The notes: generated by a model from the sequence alone, not told the origin. 64,000 nt of DNA from Platerodrilus igneus (GCA_036346225.1 JARFIW010001082.1:5394001-5458000); one strand, 5' to 3'; shown: positions 35,001 through 47,000, numbered from the stretch's first letter. Program-made: numbers and translations.

Positions 35001-36659
35001 AGTCTTCCGACATAACTAGGGGTCTATTCCTTGGGTAGAGCTATGAGAAATGGGGGGGTAAGTCGAAATCTGATTGTAAGTCAAACTTAATCCAAAACAA
35101 ATAGGCGCCACCAAGTCCTGACTTATTTATGATAATTGCGTGGTATATTTCTAGGGCGGACGTGGAAACCCAAAGAAAAAAAATCGCCTTCGATGACAGA
35201 AACCCGTCTTAACTGAATAAGACGCTGCTCCTGTAAGAAATTGCAATAATTAGCTTAATAGAAGGGTGGAACACTATTTGTGTCCCACAAACATACCTAA
35301 AGAAATATTAAAAAAAATATTTTCTATATAAAATTGGCATCAAAATTCTACTCTTAAGGATATTAGTTCCCTGTTGTTAGGTTTGACCATTTTTGATCAA
35401 AATAAAAAACTTTAATCTTGAACCAATAATTTACTCAAAAGATTCTCTTTTAAAACAAAATGCAATGCAACAAAATTTCATAAATAATAAAGTGAGTTTG
35501 TGAATTTTAAAATAAGGTTTATCAAAATTGTTGATAATCAAACATTTTACAGCTTAGTGTAAACTTGTTACACTAAAAAGGTCCGACCCGTGCAGATCTG
35601 TACAAGAAGGTTACAATTTAAAACATTGTTACTCAAGTTTTTCCTTTTCTAAATTATTTGTATTAGTTTCAATTTCAAATAAAAAAAGCAGATCACAAAA
35701 ATATTCTTGTTTACTCAACTTGGGCAAACGCTGTTCGAAGCATATGTTTTCTAGAACACATGTGTCAGCAGTATATTGCAGACAAACAAGTGACGTCAAT
35801 AACACCTGTCGCTGTTACTAACAGTACAAAATGAACCACGTGTATGGTTTCTTAAACCATTAAAAATTGTGAATTATAATTTTAACACTGGAAAATTCCA
35901 GCACAACAAATAATTGAAATTTTATAATATTCGTGCTTTTATGCACTAAACAAAATAGCGTGTTTCTAATTTGAAACACGAAAAATTACTTAAAGTTATC
36001 TATGAACCAAAGCTGCGTTTTGTAGCTGTGAAGAGGTGTTGTAATATCAAACGTAATCACCATACATCCGTCAGCTGCTGTAATATGTTGAACCCCGCTG
36101 CCTTACCAAATAACATCTTTACGTTTTGTAATAAAATGGTCTTCTATAAATTAGTCAAATTTTCCATCATCTAAGTTGCTTTTTACAGGTTGTAATACAA
36201 AGTGGTTTTAACATCAGTGGTTGGATTAGTTGTTTTCAAAGTTGCATTTTAGTGTGGTTTTTTGCGCTAAATAAAATATCTCAATTAAACAAAGTAATAA
36301 CGTTCATAGGATACCAACCGCTATTTAAAGATGTGTCTCAACTGCTCAAAATTTATACGTAAATTGGCGGCCTGCGTTTTTTCGTACATCTTGACTCTAC
36401 TATATCGCATGGCCGACTGGTTATCACGCTCGCTCGGACGAACGGCCTGTTCCAGGAGGGGGCTTTCAACCAATACGCGCTTGCGAATAGTTATCGAAGG
36501 TACAGATATTTGACTATACATAGAATGCTACATATAGATACAGCTTTAGCGTAATATCAAAGTTGTTAAATGTATTTTACTTATTATTTTAATAAAAGTG
36601 TTTTATAAATCTTGCACTTTTATGAACGGATTTAATAACCAAAAAATAAAATTGTTACA
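34803..36659 (-). repeat. Element A LTR, left (3') copy
   Basis: 1857 bp, TGAAACC...GTTACA, almost identical to 40596-42451. Related to the LTRs of element B over most of its length (e.g. AAGTCTTCCGACATAACTAGG and the region near the GTTACA end). Confidence 0.9.
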
Positions 36660-36662
36660 CTA

Positions 36663-36672
36663 CCCCTTTCCT
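36663..36672 (-). promoter_or_regulatory. Polypurine tract of element A
   Basis: Minus strand AGGAAAGGGG, three bases before the LTR end, the normal place for the plus-strand primer of an LTR retrotransposon. The same tract is in element B at 50672-50680. Confidence 0.8.
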
Positions 36673-37139
36673 AAAAGAAAAAAATTTTTTTCTAACAAAG
36701 AAAAACTTTAAGTGTAACAAATACAAAAAAAATTTTTTATAATATACTAGCCTCTCCTATATTCCTAATTATCAAAACAAATTCTTATGAATTTATCAAA
36801 ACGAGGGGGACAAATATTTACAAATTTGAGTGTGTCGGTAGATACGCGTACCTAACGTCCATAGGGAGACAAAATCGGGGAGTCACAATCGGTGTAGGTC
36901 AAAATTGGGAGGGGTCAAAGTAAAAAGTCAAACACTCCACGGGACAAAAAAAATTAATCAAAAGCTAAATTCAAAGTAACCCTTTAACTAGAGGTTCTTA
37001 CTCCTACCGAGGCTAGTATTTACTAACTATAACCAAACACATTAGAAATCACCCTAATTTCCACAAATAAAGACTCCACTTCCTGGAGCTCAAGCAGCTT
37101 TATATACAAAAAAAGGAATGCTACAACATCAAAATAGCA

Positions 37140-37510
37140 TAACTATTCAAAATATTATCACTATAAAGTGACAATCAAAAAGAAGACCCTACTAATAGGT
37201 CTAAATTCAAAACACTATTATCACAAAGTGATAATCAAAACAAAAGTAACCTAACCAAAAGGTTACATACAAATTTCAAATTCAAAATATTATTATCACA
37301 AAGTGATAATCAATACAAAGGTAACCTGACCAAAAGGTTACTTACAAAATTCGAATTCAAAATATTATTATCACAAAGTGATAATCAAAACAAAAGTAAC
37401 CTGACCAAAAGGTTACTTACAAAATTCGAATTCAAAATATTATTATCACAAAGTGATAATCAAAACAAAGGTAACCTGACCAAAAGGTTACTTACAAAAT
37501 TCGAATGCAA
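37140..37510. repeat. 75-bp minisatellite with two palindromes per unit (element A)
   Basis: About five units, spacing exactly 75 bp between TATTATCACA at 37291, 37366 and 37441. Each unit has ATTATCACAAAGTGATAAT and GTAACC...GGTTAC inverted repeats. It lies between polypurine tract and integrase, in the 3' untranslated region. Confidence 0.9.
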
Positions 37511-38020
37511 AATCGAACCAGTTAGGGCCGTACTCTCCTACACCCTACTGATTATCCTATCACTAATTTTCAAACAACACATCTTATTAGTGATGGAACA
37601 AATGGTGAGGTTCACCATGCAAACCTTTGACCTTATCAAACAAAATTTTCTGAGAGGTCAGAGACAAGGGAAAGAATAAATCAATATTCTCTCTACCTAA
37701 ATGTGTAGAAATCAGGACTAGCAACTTAAATAGTCCACTTATCTCTACATCCTAAAGATATCTGTCAAAGACATCTTCTAACAACATCTTCAAATAACGC
37801 GCGACTAAAACAACCAGTATGCACACTAATGCACACCTCAAAACTACTACAAAAATCCTTAACCACTTGCTTCAATTATCAAACAAAATTTTCAAAATAT
37901 TAGTTACCAAACGGCAGTCTCCATTTAGTATTAGTGAAACGATGCCAAATCAAAGATCAGAATAAAACAAGGCAAACAAGTACTGCTTCGCTTAACATCA
38001 AAGAGATGACTAGACTGGAA

Positions 38021-38870
38021 CTAATCGTCAGGGTCATCATTTTCATTTGGATACGATGCTTCAACGGGTTTCAAGTCCTTAACATGCCATTTTCCGGCTC
38101 TTGTTCCATCTTCATTTTCTAACTCATAAACTAAATTGGAAAGTTTTTTTCGAACTTTACTCAAAACGAACTTTGGAGCTAACTTAGCGGAGAATTTATC
38201 ACCAGCACTTGAAAGCACCTTATTAGCTCTCCAAACGCTCTCTCCGACTTGGAATGAAATGTCTCTTCTTCTAAGGTTGTAGCGTTTATTCGAACGTTGA
38301 TAAGCTACATGCAAATTTTCACGGACATTTCCAAAAATATCAAACAAAAGTTGACGATCCAAAACATAAGAAGGTCTACTACTTGAAACAACATCTACAT
38401 CCTCACCAGGTTTAAAATTATCACTATAAGCTTTTCCACTTAAGGGTACCTGACGACCAAAGACTAAAAAATTTGGAGAATAGTTGGTGGATTCGTGTTT
38501 TGCTGAATTGATTGCGTACTGAATTTTTGATATCTCCATATCCCACGTATCATGTTCTTCTACGTACGAACGAATTGCAGTACCAACTGTCTTATTAATT
38601 CTTTCCACAAAATTGCATTGAGGAGCATACACAGCATTGTACCAAATCTTCTGGATTTCGTACCTTGCACAAAAAGCTTTAAAAACACGTCCAATCAACT
38701 GTGGACCATTATCACAAATAACAAATTGTGGTACTCCGTAGACAAGAAATACTTTTTCTTCCAAAAAGTTCTCAATCAAATGTGCCGTGGCACTACGCAA
38801 AGGTTGTAAAATCAAATACTTCGAGAACCAGTCACCAACAACTAAAAGTCATTTACCTGCTTTTAAATCA
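38021..38870 (-). pseudogene. Element A integrase, core to C terminus
   Basis: Reads from about 38865 with LLVVGDWFSKYL (first catalytic Asp), then FVICDNGPQL (second Asp) and CNFVERINKTVGTAI (catalytic Glu), then WDMEISKIQYAINSAKH, and a C-terminal region ending KWHVKDLKPVEASYPNE. Integrase inserts the reverse-transcribed DNA into the host genome. The zinc-binding HHCC domain is missing: the sequence upstream is replaced by unrelated DNA at about 38870. The D, D, E residues are present and the frame from 38815 to the stop is intact, unusually good for such a deleted element. Very similar to the integrase of element B. Confidence 0.9.
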
Positions 38871-38989
38871 TCAATAAAAAAACTAATCACGACGATAGCT
38901 AACAAAAAAATCAGTGTTCAGATACACTCTCATACTACTACCAACCGAACTGTCGAAACAACTACAATGCTTCACGACGCCTAAATATG

Positions 38990-39215
38990 CTAGAGTGACA
39001 AACTCTCTACGAGTCTCACCTAGACTAACAATACAAAAAATTACATCAAATCAAAAAATATGATGCAAAAAAAATTCTAGAGCGCCTAACTCACCTCGAG
39101 TCTCGTCTAGACTTATGTAATGCAGAGCGACCAACTCTTCCTGAGTTTCGTCTGGACTAACATACTGCTGAGCGACCAACCACGACGACAAGTTCCGCCT
39201 AGACTAAATTGTGTT
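38990..39215. repeat. Degenerate tandem repeat at the deletion junction of element A
   Basis: Three to four imperfect copies of a GAGCGACCAACTC...GAGTCTCGTCTAGACTAA-like unit between the integrase and gag fragments. Origin unknown. Confidence 0.55.
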
Positions 39216-39389
39216 GCAATGCCGATCTAAACAAAATCTGCTAACAAAATCAAAAACGTGCTTATGCACAAGAGCAATTCTCAAATGACATAACGACTGC
39301 TCACTCCAATGTACCCTCAAAAATAGAATCTCTAGCCTTATCATCAAATTCGGACAATAATGTTCTTTATTGACTCATGCGAACCAAAC

Positions 39390-39514
39390 AACAGGCTTAT
39401 CAGCTTCTTTAGCTAACAGTCTTCCTAAAATTTTCCTCTTCTCCAAAACTGGTCTCTCATTCACTACTCCTGTTCTTCTTTAAGCAGACAAACAATTCGG
39501 AATCCCTCCGACAT
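39390..39514 (-). pseudogene. Element A gag N-terminal stub
   Basis: ATG at 39514. The sequence matches the first codons of gag in element B (56802 downward), including the LEKRKILGRLL-type block. Most of gag and all of protease-RT-RNase H between here and 38870 are deleted. Confidence 0.75.
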
Positions 39515-39782
39515 GATTACAAAAGCCTAATATTTTAATGAGATCAAACTAATAAATCTAAATGATTTGAACCTTACAAAAATAGTCAAAACAAATTTGG
39601 GCAACCAAAGGTAAAAGTCAAAAAGTGTATTGGAAAAATAAATTTTACCAAACGATATCAAAAAAATTATATTGGGTCAAAACAGAATGAAAGTTAATAA
39701 TAAATTAGACTAAGTTAATTAATTGACTGAAAGGGGGTTAACATCTAAACTAATCTTCTAAACAACCAAACCTTAATATCAA

Positions 39783-40140
39783 ATAAACGTTGAGCAAACA
39801 AATTTCGAAGCAAAACAATTTTTGAACAAACAAATTTCGAAGCAAAAAAATTTTTTTGAACAAACAAATTTCGAAGCAAAATAATTTTTTGAACAAACAA
39901 ATTTCGAAGCAAAATAATTTTTGAACAAACAAATTTCGAAGCAAAATAAATTTTTGAACAAACAAATTTCGAAGCAAAATAAATTTTTGAACAAACAAAT
40001 TTCGAAGCAAAATAAATTTTTTGAACAAACAAATTTCGAAGCAAAATAATTTTGAACAAACAAATTTCGAAGTAAAATAAATTTTGAACAAACAAATTTC
40101 GAAGCAAAATAAATTTTGAACAAACAAATTTCGAAGCCCC
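39783..40140. repeat. Leader minisatellite of element A
   Basis: Eleven units of 31-35 bp of the type GAACAAACAAATTTCGAAGC plus an A/T-rich tail of variable length. The last unit runs directly into the primer binding site. The reading frames across it (repeated EICLFK) reflect the repeat, not a protein. Confidence 0.95.
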
Positions 40141-40155
40141 AAACGTTGGGCGCTA
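40138..40155 (-). promoter_or_regulatory. Primer binding site of element A (tRNA-Lys type)
   Basis: Minus strand TAGCGCCCAACGTTTGGG. It matches the complement of the insect tRNA-Lys(CUU) 3' end (TGGCGCCCAACGTGGGGC) apart from TAG for TGG and two T insertions or changes. The plus strand to its left continues as tRNA-like TTCGA(A)GCCCCA, so similarity reaches the T-loop. Confidence 0.65.
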
Positions 40156-40379
40156 GTATAGCACCTTTTTTTAATTTATTTTTATCTTTATGGCAAGCCC
40201 CACGTTGGTTTTTTGTATGGGCGTGGTAACCCAATGATGGGACGTTGCCTTCAATGACAAAAATATGTCTTAACAAAATAAGACGCTGCTCCTGTAAGAA
40301 ATTGCAATAATTAGCTTAATAGAAGGGTGGAACACTATTTGTGTCCCACAAACATACCTAAAGAAATATTAAAAAAAAT
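40156..40379 (-). repeat. Partial, diverged LTR of element A
   Basis: After the primer site, a rearranged segment (containing AAGCCCCACGTTGG) leads into sequence matching 35213-35325 of the LTR, e.g. TAAGACGCTGCTCCTGTAAG. It stops abruptly at a run of A residues, where left-flank sequence begins. Confidence 0.75.
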
Positions 40380-40595
40380 ATGCATTGATTGACTGCCACA
40401 TCTAACATTATGTAGGCTTCGAGTCAATGAAACTTTTACCAGCAGATCCCAGGTGACACCGTATCTGTGAGTACCTACTCCTGCGCTAATCCATTTTAGC
40501 ATATGCTTATTTTTGAGTCGCGCTTCTTCACAGAAACGCGTGTAAAAGTTCAAAATTAATCCAGTGCGCAAATTTCATTTTTTGTGTACAAACAT
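40380..40595. repeat. Second copy of the left flank of element A (X2 sequence)
   Basis: Matches 34592-34802 with only a few differences and ends in the same ACAT just before the LTR. It should not occur between an internal region and an LTR. See findings. Confidence 0.85.
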
Positions 40596-42451
40596 TGAAA
40601 CCTTTTTTTTTCTACATACACCAGCCCCATGTTGTGAGCCAGTGAAACGTATTTTTTCAAAGGGCCTAGACGTTGCCGGCACCAGCGAAACGAATATTGT
40701 TTTTTTGAGGCACCTGCCCTACGTTTATTGGAAGCCAGTGAAACTAATTTTTCTTATATATAGCTGGCCTCACGTTATGAGCAAGTGTAACGAAGTCTTC
40801 CGACATAACTAGGGGTCTATTCCTTGGGTAGAGCTATGAGAAATGGGGGGGTAAGTCGAAATCTGATTGTAAGTCAAACTTAATCCAAAACAAATAGGCG
40901 CCACCAAGTCCTGACTTATTTATGATAATTGCGTGGTATATTTCTAGGGGCGGACGTGGAAACCCAAAGAAAAAAAATCGCCTTCGATGACAGAAACCCG
41001 TCTTAACTGAATAAGACGCTGCTCCTGTAAGAAATTGCAATAATTAGCTTAATAGAAGGGTGGAACACTATTTGTGTCCCACAAACATACCTAAAGAAAT
41101 ATTAAAAAAAATATTTTCTATATAAAATTGGCATCAAAATTCTACTCATAAGGATATTAGTTCCCTGTTGTTAGGTTTGACCATTTTTGATCAAAATAAA
41201 AAACTTTAATCTTGAACCAATAATTTACTCAAAAGATTCTCTTTTAAAACAAAATGCAATGCAACAAAATTTCATAAATAATAAAGTGAGTTTGTGAATT
41301 TTAAAATAAGGTTTATCAAAATTGTTGATAATCAAACATTTTACAGCTTAGTGTAAACTTGTTACACTAAAAAGGTCCGACCCGTGCAGATCTGTACAAG
41401 AAGGTTACAATTTAAAACATTGTTACTCAAGTTTTCCTTTTCTAAATTATTTGTATTAGTTTCAATTTCAAATAAAAAAAGCAGATCACAAAAATATTCT
41501 TGTTTACTCAACTTGGGCAAACGCTGTTCGAAGCATATGTTTTCTAGAACACATGTGTCAGCAGTATATTGCAGACAAACAAGTGACGTCAATAACACCT
41601 GTCGCTGTTACTAACAGTACAAAATGAACCACGTGTATGGTTTCTTAAACCATTAAAATTGTGAATTATAATTTTAACACTGGAAAATTCCAGCACAACA
41701 AATAATTGAAATTTTATAATATTCGTGCTTTTATGCACTAAACAAAATAGCGTGTTTCTAATTTGAAACACGAAAAATTACTTAAAGTTATCTATGAACC
41801 AAAGCTGCGTTTTGTAGCTGTGAAGAGGTGTTGTAATATCAAACGTAATCACCATACATCCGTCAGCTGCTGTAATATGTTGAACCCCGCTGCCTTACCA
41901 AATAACATCTTTACGTTTTGTAATAAAATGGTCTTCTATAAATTAGTCAAATTTTCCATCATCTAAGTTGCTTTTTACAGGTTGTAATACAAAGTGGTTT
42001 TAACATCAGTGGTTGGATTAGTTGTTTTCAAAGTTGCATTTTAGTGTGGTTTTTTGCGCTAAATAAAATATCTCAATTAAACAAAGTAATAACGTTCATA
42101 GGATACCAACCGCTATTTAAAGATGTGTCTCAACTGCTCAAAATTTATACGTAAATTGGCGGCCTGCGTTTCTTCGTACATCTTGACTCTACTATATCGC
42201 ATGGCCGACTGGTTATCACGCTCGCTCAGACGAACGGCCTGTTCCAGGAGGAGGCTTTCAACCAAAACGCGCTTGCGAATAGTTATCGAAGGCACATATA
42301 TTTGACTATACATAGAATGCTACATATAGATACAGCTTTAGCGTAATATCAAAGTTGTTAAATGTATTTTACTTATTATTTTAATAAAAGTGTTTTATAA
42401 ATCTTGCACTTTTATGAACGGATTTAATAACCAAAAAATAAAATTGTTACA
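40596..42451 (-). repeat. Element A LTR, right copy
   Basis: 1856 bp, near-identical to 34803-36659, followed by CTATT and the ACAT duplication. Confidence 0.9.
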
Positions 42452-42703
42452 CTATTACATTCACTCATAGCCACACTATAAATTTTCTACGCTAAAGGAC
42501 ATTTGCATTTCTAGCGTTAATAAAATTGGTTCACATTAAAAGCTCTATTCTCATGCATAAATTGAAGGACATTTGTATATCGCAAATGCGTGTAGAATCT
42601 TATGTAATTGTTATTTTCAATTTCTTGTTGTCTCTATGCATTAACGAAACAAAAAGTGACCCCCACAAAACACAGAAATTGTGAAGCTGAACATCTACAC
42701 TGT

Positions 42704-43131
42704 GAAAGAAGAAAATTACCCAATTTAAGAAGCTCTGAATTGGTGCCAACGAAATTTGAACCATTATCAGATTAAACTTTGCTAGGTTTACCCCTACGGG
42801 CAATAAATCTGCAAAAGGTCATAAGAAATGAGTCACTGAAGAGATCCAAAACAAATGAAGAGACAAATGTATACTTTGGAGGTTTTGGCACCTAAAGCCT
42901 TATGATCTTTCAGCTAAAATGGTCAGCATAATCAATGCCAACTACATGAAATTGCAGTGATGGTCTGACTCGATCAACTGGAAGGTTTCCCGTAATGGGT
43001 TTAGTCAATTTGGTCAAAAACCTAAAGCAGTGGAGACATTTATATACAATAACGTTAGCAAGATTGCGGTCAATAATTATGCAATGACGTTCACACACGT
43101 GTGAAAGAAGCAGTTGAACACCAGTGTGCAA
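42704..43131 (-). pseudogene. BEL/Pao copy 2: integrase N-terminal part
   Basis: Contains a CLHCFRFLTKLTKP...GNLPVDRVRPSLQF segment and VVGIDYADHF (usually VGVDYAGP, first catalytic Asp) at 43131-42910, then near 42790-42740 a GSNFVGTNSELLKL block (usually DNGTNFVGA..EL). It breaks off at the CTGT target duplication of X2 and resumes at 33923. Confidence 0.85.
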
Positions 43132-43584
43132 CAGACGGACGAATAAGAAGAAGATCAGGGATTCTATGCTTAGCGGAAATTAATATTGGATGTTTTTCTC
43201 CAAGAAAAAATGGAAATTTTAAAGATAACTCCAACCCGTATTATACCGTTGGGGTCACGAAAAGGAGTCAAGCTTGAAAAGAATGGAAACGCCCTTTTGT
43301 AAACATTTTATTTCTTCTGGAAATGACTCTTTCAAGTTGTTTTAATTACGTAAAAATGCAGAGTAATCTCTTCAGGTCTGGAGAGGTTCTATGTTCCTCT
43401 TCAAAAGGAGCTTACGACAATTGGTTATAAAACAAAAAGCAATAACTCTTTCGAGCCTGGTCAAAGTAGAAAATTTGTCCTAAGGAAAAGGTTCAGCTTA
43501 ATCTTGTAATGACAATGAAATGTCCCTTTTATATCTTTTAAATTGAAAATGCGATCTACTAAGATAGGTCATGGACTCTCTAAT
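43132..43584 (-). pseudogene. BEL/Pao copy 2: RNase H-integrase linker, decayed
   Basis: Only weak traces remain, such as a KHRIPDLLL segment just upstream of the integrase block. It belongs to the same pol by position. Confidence 0.45.
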
Positions 43585-43812
43585 TTATGCAACTACAAGA
43601 AATCGTTTCACCATAAACTGCAACCTAACAGCTGAGGAGGTGAAACTTTTTTGGAAAGCATACCGGCAGGATTTGGGCACATGGCACCAAATGGCATGGG
43701 CTGTCAAAGATAGTAAGTCTGCGACTCTGCTGCAAACGAAAGTTTTGAGTTGATTGGGAGTTTTTAACCACCCCAAAACAACTGTGAAATTAGACCAAAA
43801 GACATTGTTCAA
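43585..43812 (-). pseudogene. BEL/Pao copy 2: RNase H fragment
   Basis: Has VFWSNFTVVLGWLKTP and FVCSRVADLL followed by WCHVPKSC, matching the BEL/Pao RNase H consensus (WTDS..VLAW; FVANRV..I; W.HVP...NPAD) with the catalytic D of TDS changed to N. RT and gag parts of this copy are not visible to the right. Confidence 0.8.
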
Positions 43813-46800
43813 GGTCTATACCAATGGCCTTTATAGCCGACCAAATGTACGGCACTGAAAAAGTGCATACCCAATACTAGTGTAATCAACCGAATGCTAC
43901 CTAAATGTTCACTTAGATACAACCAGTCATTAAAATCCGTTTCATCAAAAAGCGAATAGGTTCATATCAGAATTCACAAACATTTTGCAACCACAACAGC
44001 AAACTGAATATATTGTTTTAAAATATAACAGACAAAAGTGTTAATTTTTATTCTATTTAGTATTGTTCTAAAGAAATAATGAATAGAGAATTCACATGTC
44101 TATGAATATTTCTGATAAACGTCCTTTTTGTTTTGATAGTGGCTACAGCCGTGCTTTATTAGTTCTGAATAAAACTTGATGTAAAGTTTTTGGTCACATA
44201 GTGCTGGATCCTTACAAATTTCTCATATTTAATATTTGCAGGTTCGGCTGCCAAAATTTCTGTAACACTTGACACTTTATTTGGATCATCAAAACAGTTT
44301 TGACAATAGAAAATGTTGAGTCTGCTTTCCTCCATGTCAATTTTGGCCACTATTTGAAAATGTGGATTGAAAGGAAAAGCTTGTAAATTTGGGATCCTAA
44401 TCCTTTTAATCAGAGAATTTTGGTACGCTGATAACTTCTTACTCTGTGACATTTGACGAATAATAATAAATAAAATAAGAAACTAAAATAATGAAATTGA
44501 CTACTTTAGTACTTTTATCATTTATTATAAATTTTCCTAGATATCTGTTTGAAACTTGAATAAAACAAATATTCCTTACCTCAATAATGAACTTTTCACT
44601 CCCAAAATAATCAATACAAAAATATAATTTTTATTTGCTTGCACTCTTCATCAACCAATGACAAATAAAACAATAAGTTTGAACTATTGAAATACTGGCT
44701 TTGTATTGTGTAATTTCTGAGCAATTTGTACAGGGCATTATGAAAATCAGGACAGGACATTATAAACATCAATACTTTTGCATTTGTCACCATGTGCATA
44801 TGCTTTTTATTCTTTTATGGGTGCCTCAGTTCTTTTGGTGCTGTTATGTACTGAAGAACTTCTCATGCATGTATGGTATAGGCCAGAGCTACAATTAATG
44901 AAAGTTCTGTACTCTATTACTTCTAATTTTCTGGTAATAATAAATAATTTATGCACATTAGTGTACCCTCTCTAATACAGATACAGCACAGTATAGTCAA
45001 AACCAAACATGGTTCCTTATGACTCTGTTCATAATCGTATGCTGCAATACTATAAAAACGAATGTCCAGCGAGCTTCAGAATGCAATGTGGGACCTTGGA
45101 ATATACCATTCTATTAACATTGACAGATGTAAGTTAGGTTAGTTTTATGCTGCATTTTGACTTATAAACAAGTATGAGTTTGTAAGTCTTATCCAAAAGT
45201 TCGAACAGTATTATACATAATTTTACGAGTTAGAAATGTTTTATTAGCAAGGAAATAGATATTCAAGATCGGATACCTCGAAACAAGTCTTCATTACATC
45301 AAAAATAATTTATTGTATGTCTTAATAAAAGATATTTAAAAAATGTTGTTATAATTTAGAACAAGATAATGATTCTTCTAAACCCATCAATAAACGACGT
45401 AAAATTATATTGATGGTGACTTCATACTGCACTCGGCATTGCTAATGGAATACTGTTCAAGAATTATGTAAAATTTTAGTACCTTCTGCAAGTGCAACCA
45501 GTATTGTTAGTGGAGAAAAATATTTTAGTGCATGATTAATACAACGTCAAACTAAAACCTGTACAAAACTTTTAAGCTTACAAATTTTATGTCAAATGCC
45601 GATCGAAATAATTAATCATATTAGAATTGTAGATGCAGAATATAGTAATACGTTAGCTTTGACTATATCTCGAAGATGTTATTTGGGAAGCAAGTGAAGA
45701 TGCTGTGCAGTGCTGGAAAGTTAATAAATTTAATTAACTCTTCCTAAGGAAGATTAAGAGTAAAGTGTTCTGTTAGTCTTCTGTGCTATGCGAACGCTTA
45801 TATTCCACAGCAAATATTGTACAAGCTTATCCACTATCAGCTCGGCAGTTGTTATTTCCGTGTTGTATTCAAAAGGATATTAATTAAACAATCAGTATTT
45901 AAATACTTTGTTTTCCATAGTTTAACTATTTAATGTTTGCAATAGTATCTTTACTCTATACATTTGATGTATTTCAACAATAGGTTAAAATATCTTGCAT
46001 TTGCACGTGATTCAACAACTGAAACCTGCAGTATTATAATACAGTAGTGGGTTTTTGCACTGAAACATTAAACATGAAATTAGCATTAAGAAATAATTAT
46101 TACTTATGCTCTACAATACAACAAATATCTACATATAGCTCTCGCAATTTCTAAACCGACTTTCGTCACAAATGACGTCATGCTATACCAACTACAAATG
46201 ATATTCTTGTCTTATTCTAACTCCAGGAAAAAGGTTCCTTCTCAGTTTGTAAATTTTGCAATGTTGCTGACTTAATTTGAGACGTTTGTTGACGACTAAT
46301 ATTATGTGTATTCGTTATGTTAGATTTTCGTTGGCGTTCTTATTTCATGTCATTAACCTCTTGCGTAGTTTTATCCTGCATTTTGTGTTATTCTTGCTTG
46401 CATTTAAAATTGTTCTTTATTCTTTTCAGAACAGACTAGCCTTATTTTTGTTTGGGTGAATAAAGCATGTCCGATTCACGTTTAGGAAGTGAGGGCAAAC
46501 CTTAAAAACAAATTTCCATAACTGTTGGTCCTCTTACTTTAGTTTAATAAACATAACCTCTGGAAATCTTGATTATTGGTGGCTTTTATTCCGTGCCCGA
46601 TGTACCATGCGTATGGCTATTTAATTAAGAATATATAACACATTAAAAACATTAAATTAAAATATTTAAAATATGCTCACTAGTACAAATTCCCACTTAA
46701 TAACATTTATTATTAAGCTAAACAGCTTAGACTGCAATTTTGTCAGTATAAAATCATTTTACAAGTTATCTTTTAAAAAGTAATAAACCACATTCCCTCA

Positions 46801-47000
46801 CAAATTACTAAATAAATGCAAAATCTATATTGTGCCGATAGGGTCATTGTGGTTACAAGGAATTGCTATTTTGATAGTGGCAACGGCGCCAATATATGAC
46901 ATCATAAATATTGATCACGAAAGTTGGTTTAGAAATTGCAAGAACTATATATAATTGCCAGAATGAAGCTTTACAATTCTTAGAACAGTATGGTAGTATT
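43813..47000. other. No recognised gene
   Basis: About 3.2 kb of AT-rich sequence. A 97-codon minus-strand frame (44452-44159) has a YCQNCFDDPNK segment but no domain I can name. It may be a transposon remnant. The remainder has only chance ORFs. Confidence 0.4.

Larger units (their letters stand above)
34803..42456 (-). mobile_element. Ty3/Gypsy-type LTR element A (internally deleted)
   Basis: Minus-strand LTR element inserted in X2, flanked by ACAT (34799-34802 and 42457-42460). The internal region, about 3.5 kb, keeps a polypurine tract, a 75-bp minisatellite, the integrase core to C terminus, a scrap of gag start, a leader minisatellite and the primer binding site. Protease, RT and RNase H are gone, so A could only have moved with enzymes from a relative such as B. 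The right side is irregular: a partial LTR (40156-40379) runs into a second copy of the left flank and a full LTR. Confidence 0.85.
33928..42699 (-). mobile_element. Solo-LTR-like element X, copy 2, itself split by element A
   Basis: Left end TGTAGGTATGCAACGC, right end GAACATCTACA, flanked by CTGT (33924-33927 and 42700-42703) in BEL/Pao integrase. X2 sequence is 33928-34802 and 42457-42699; 34803-42456 is Ty3/Gypsy element A. Removing both leaves the integrase frame continuous. X2 shares with X1 a GC-richer block (about 34200-34600) and the region ending in CTATGCATTAAC. Strand is arbitrary. Confidence 0.8.

Noticed and set aside
34771..35019. 82-codon ORF repeated at 40564-40812, looking like a duplicated gene
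   Set aside because: Both lie in the LTR of element A and its flank; the repetition is the LTR copy, and element B's LTR does not keep the frame. The same holds for the pair at 35971/41763.
37140..37510. Regular repeats with palindromes, superficially like a CRISPR array
   Set aside because: Eukaryotic LTR element context, 75-bp units repeated whole with no unique spacers, no cas genes.
39745..40276. Three long minus-strand ORFs with a repeated EICLFK pattern, looking like a repeat protein
   Set aside because: All three frames are open because the leader minisatellite unit lacks stops; the repeats are noncoding DNA next to the primer binding site.
44159..44452. 97-codon minus-strand ORF as part of BEL/Pao copy 2
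   Set aside because: It lies upstream of RNase H where RT should be, but none of the RT motifs appear; left unassigned.
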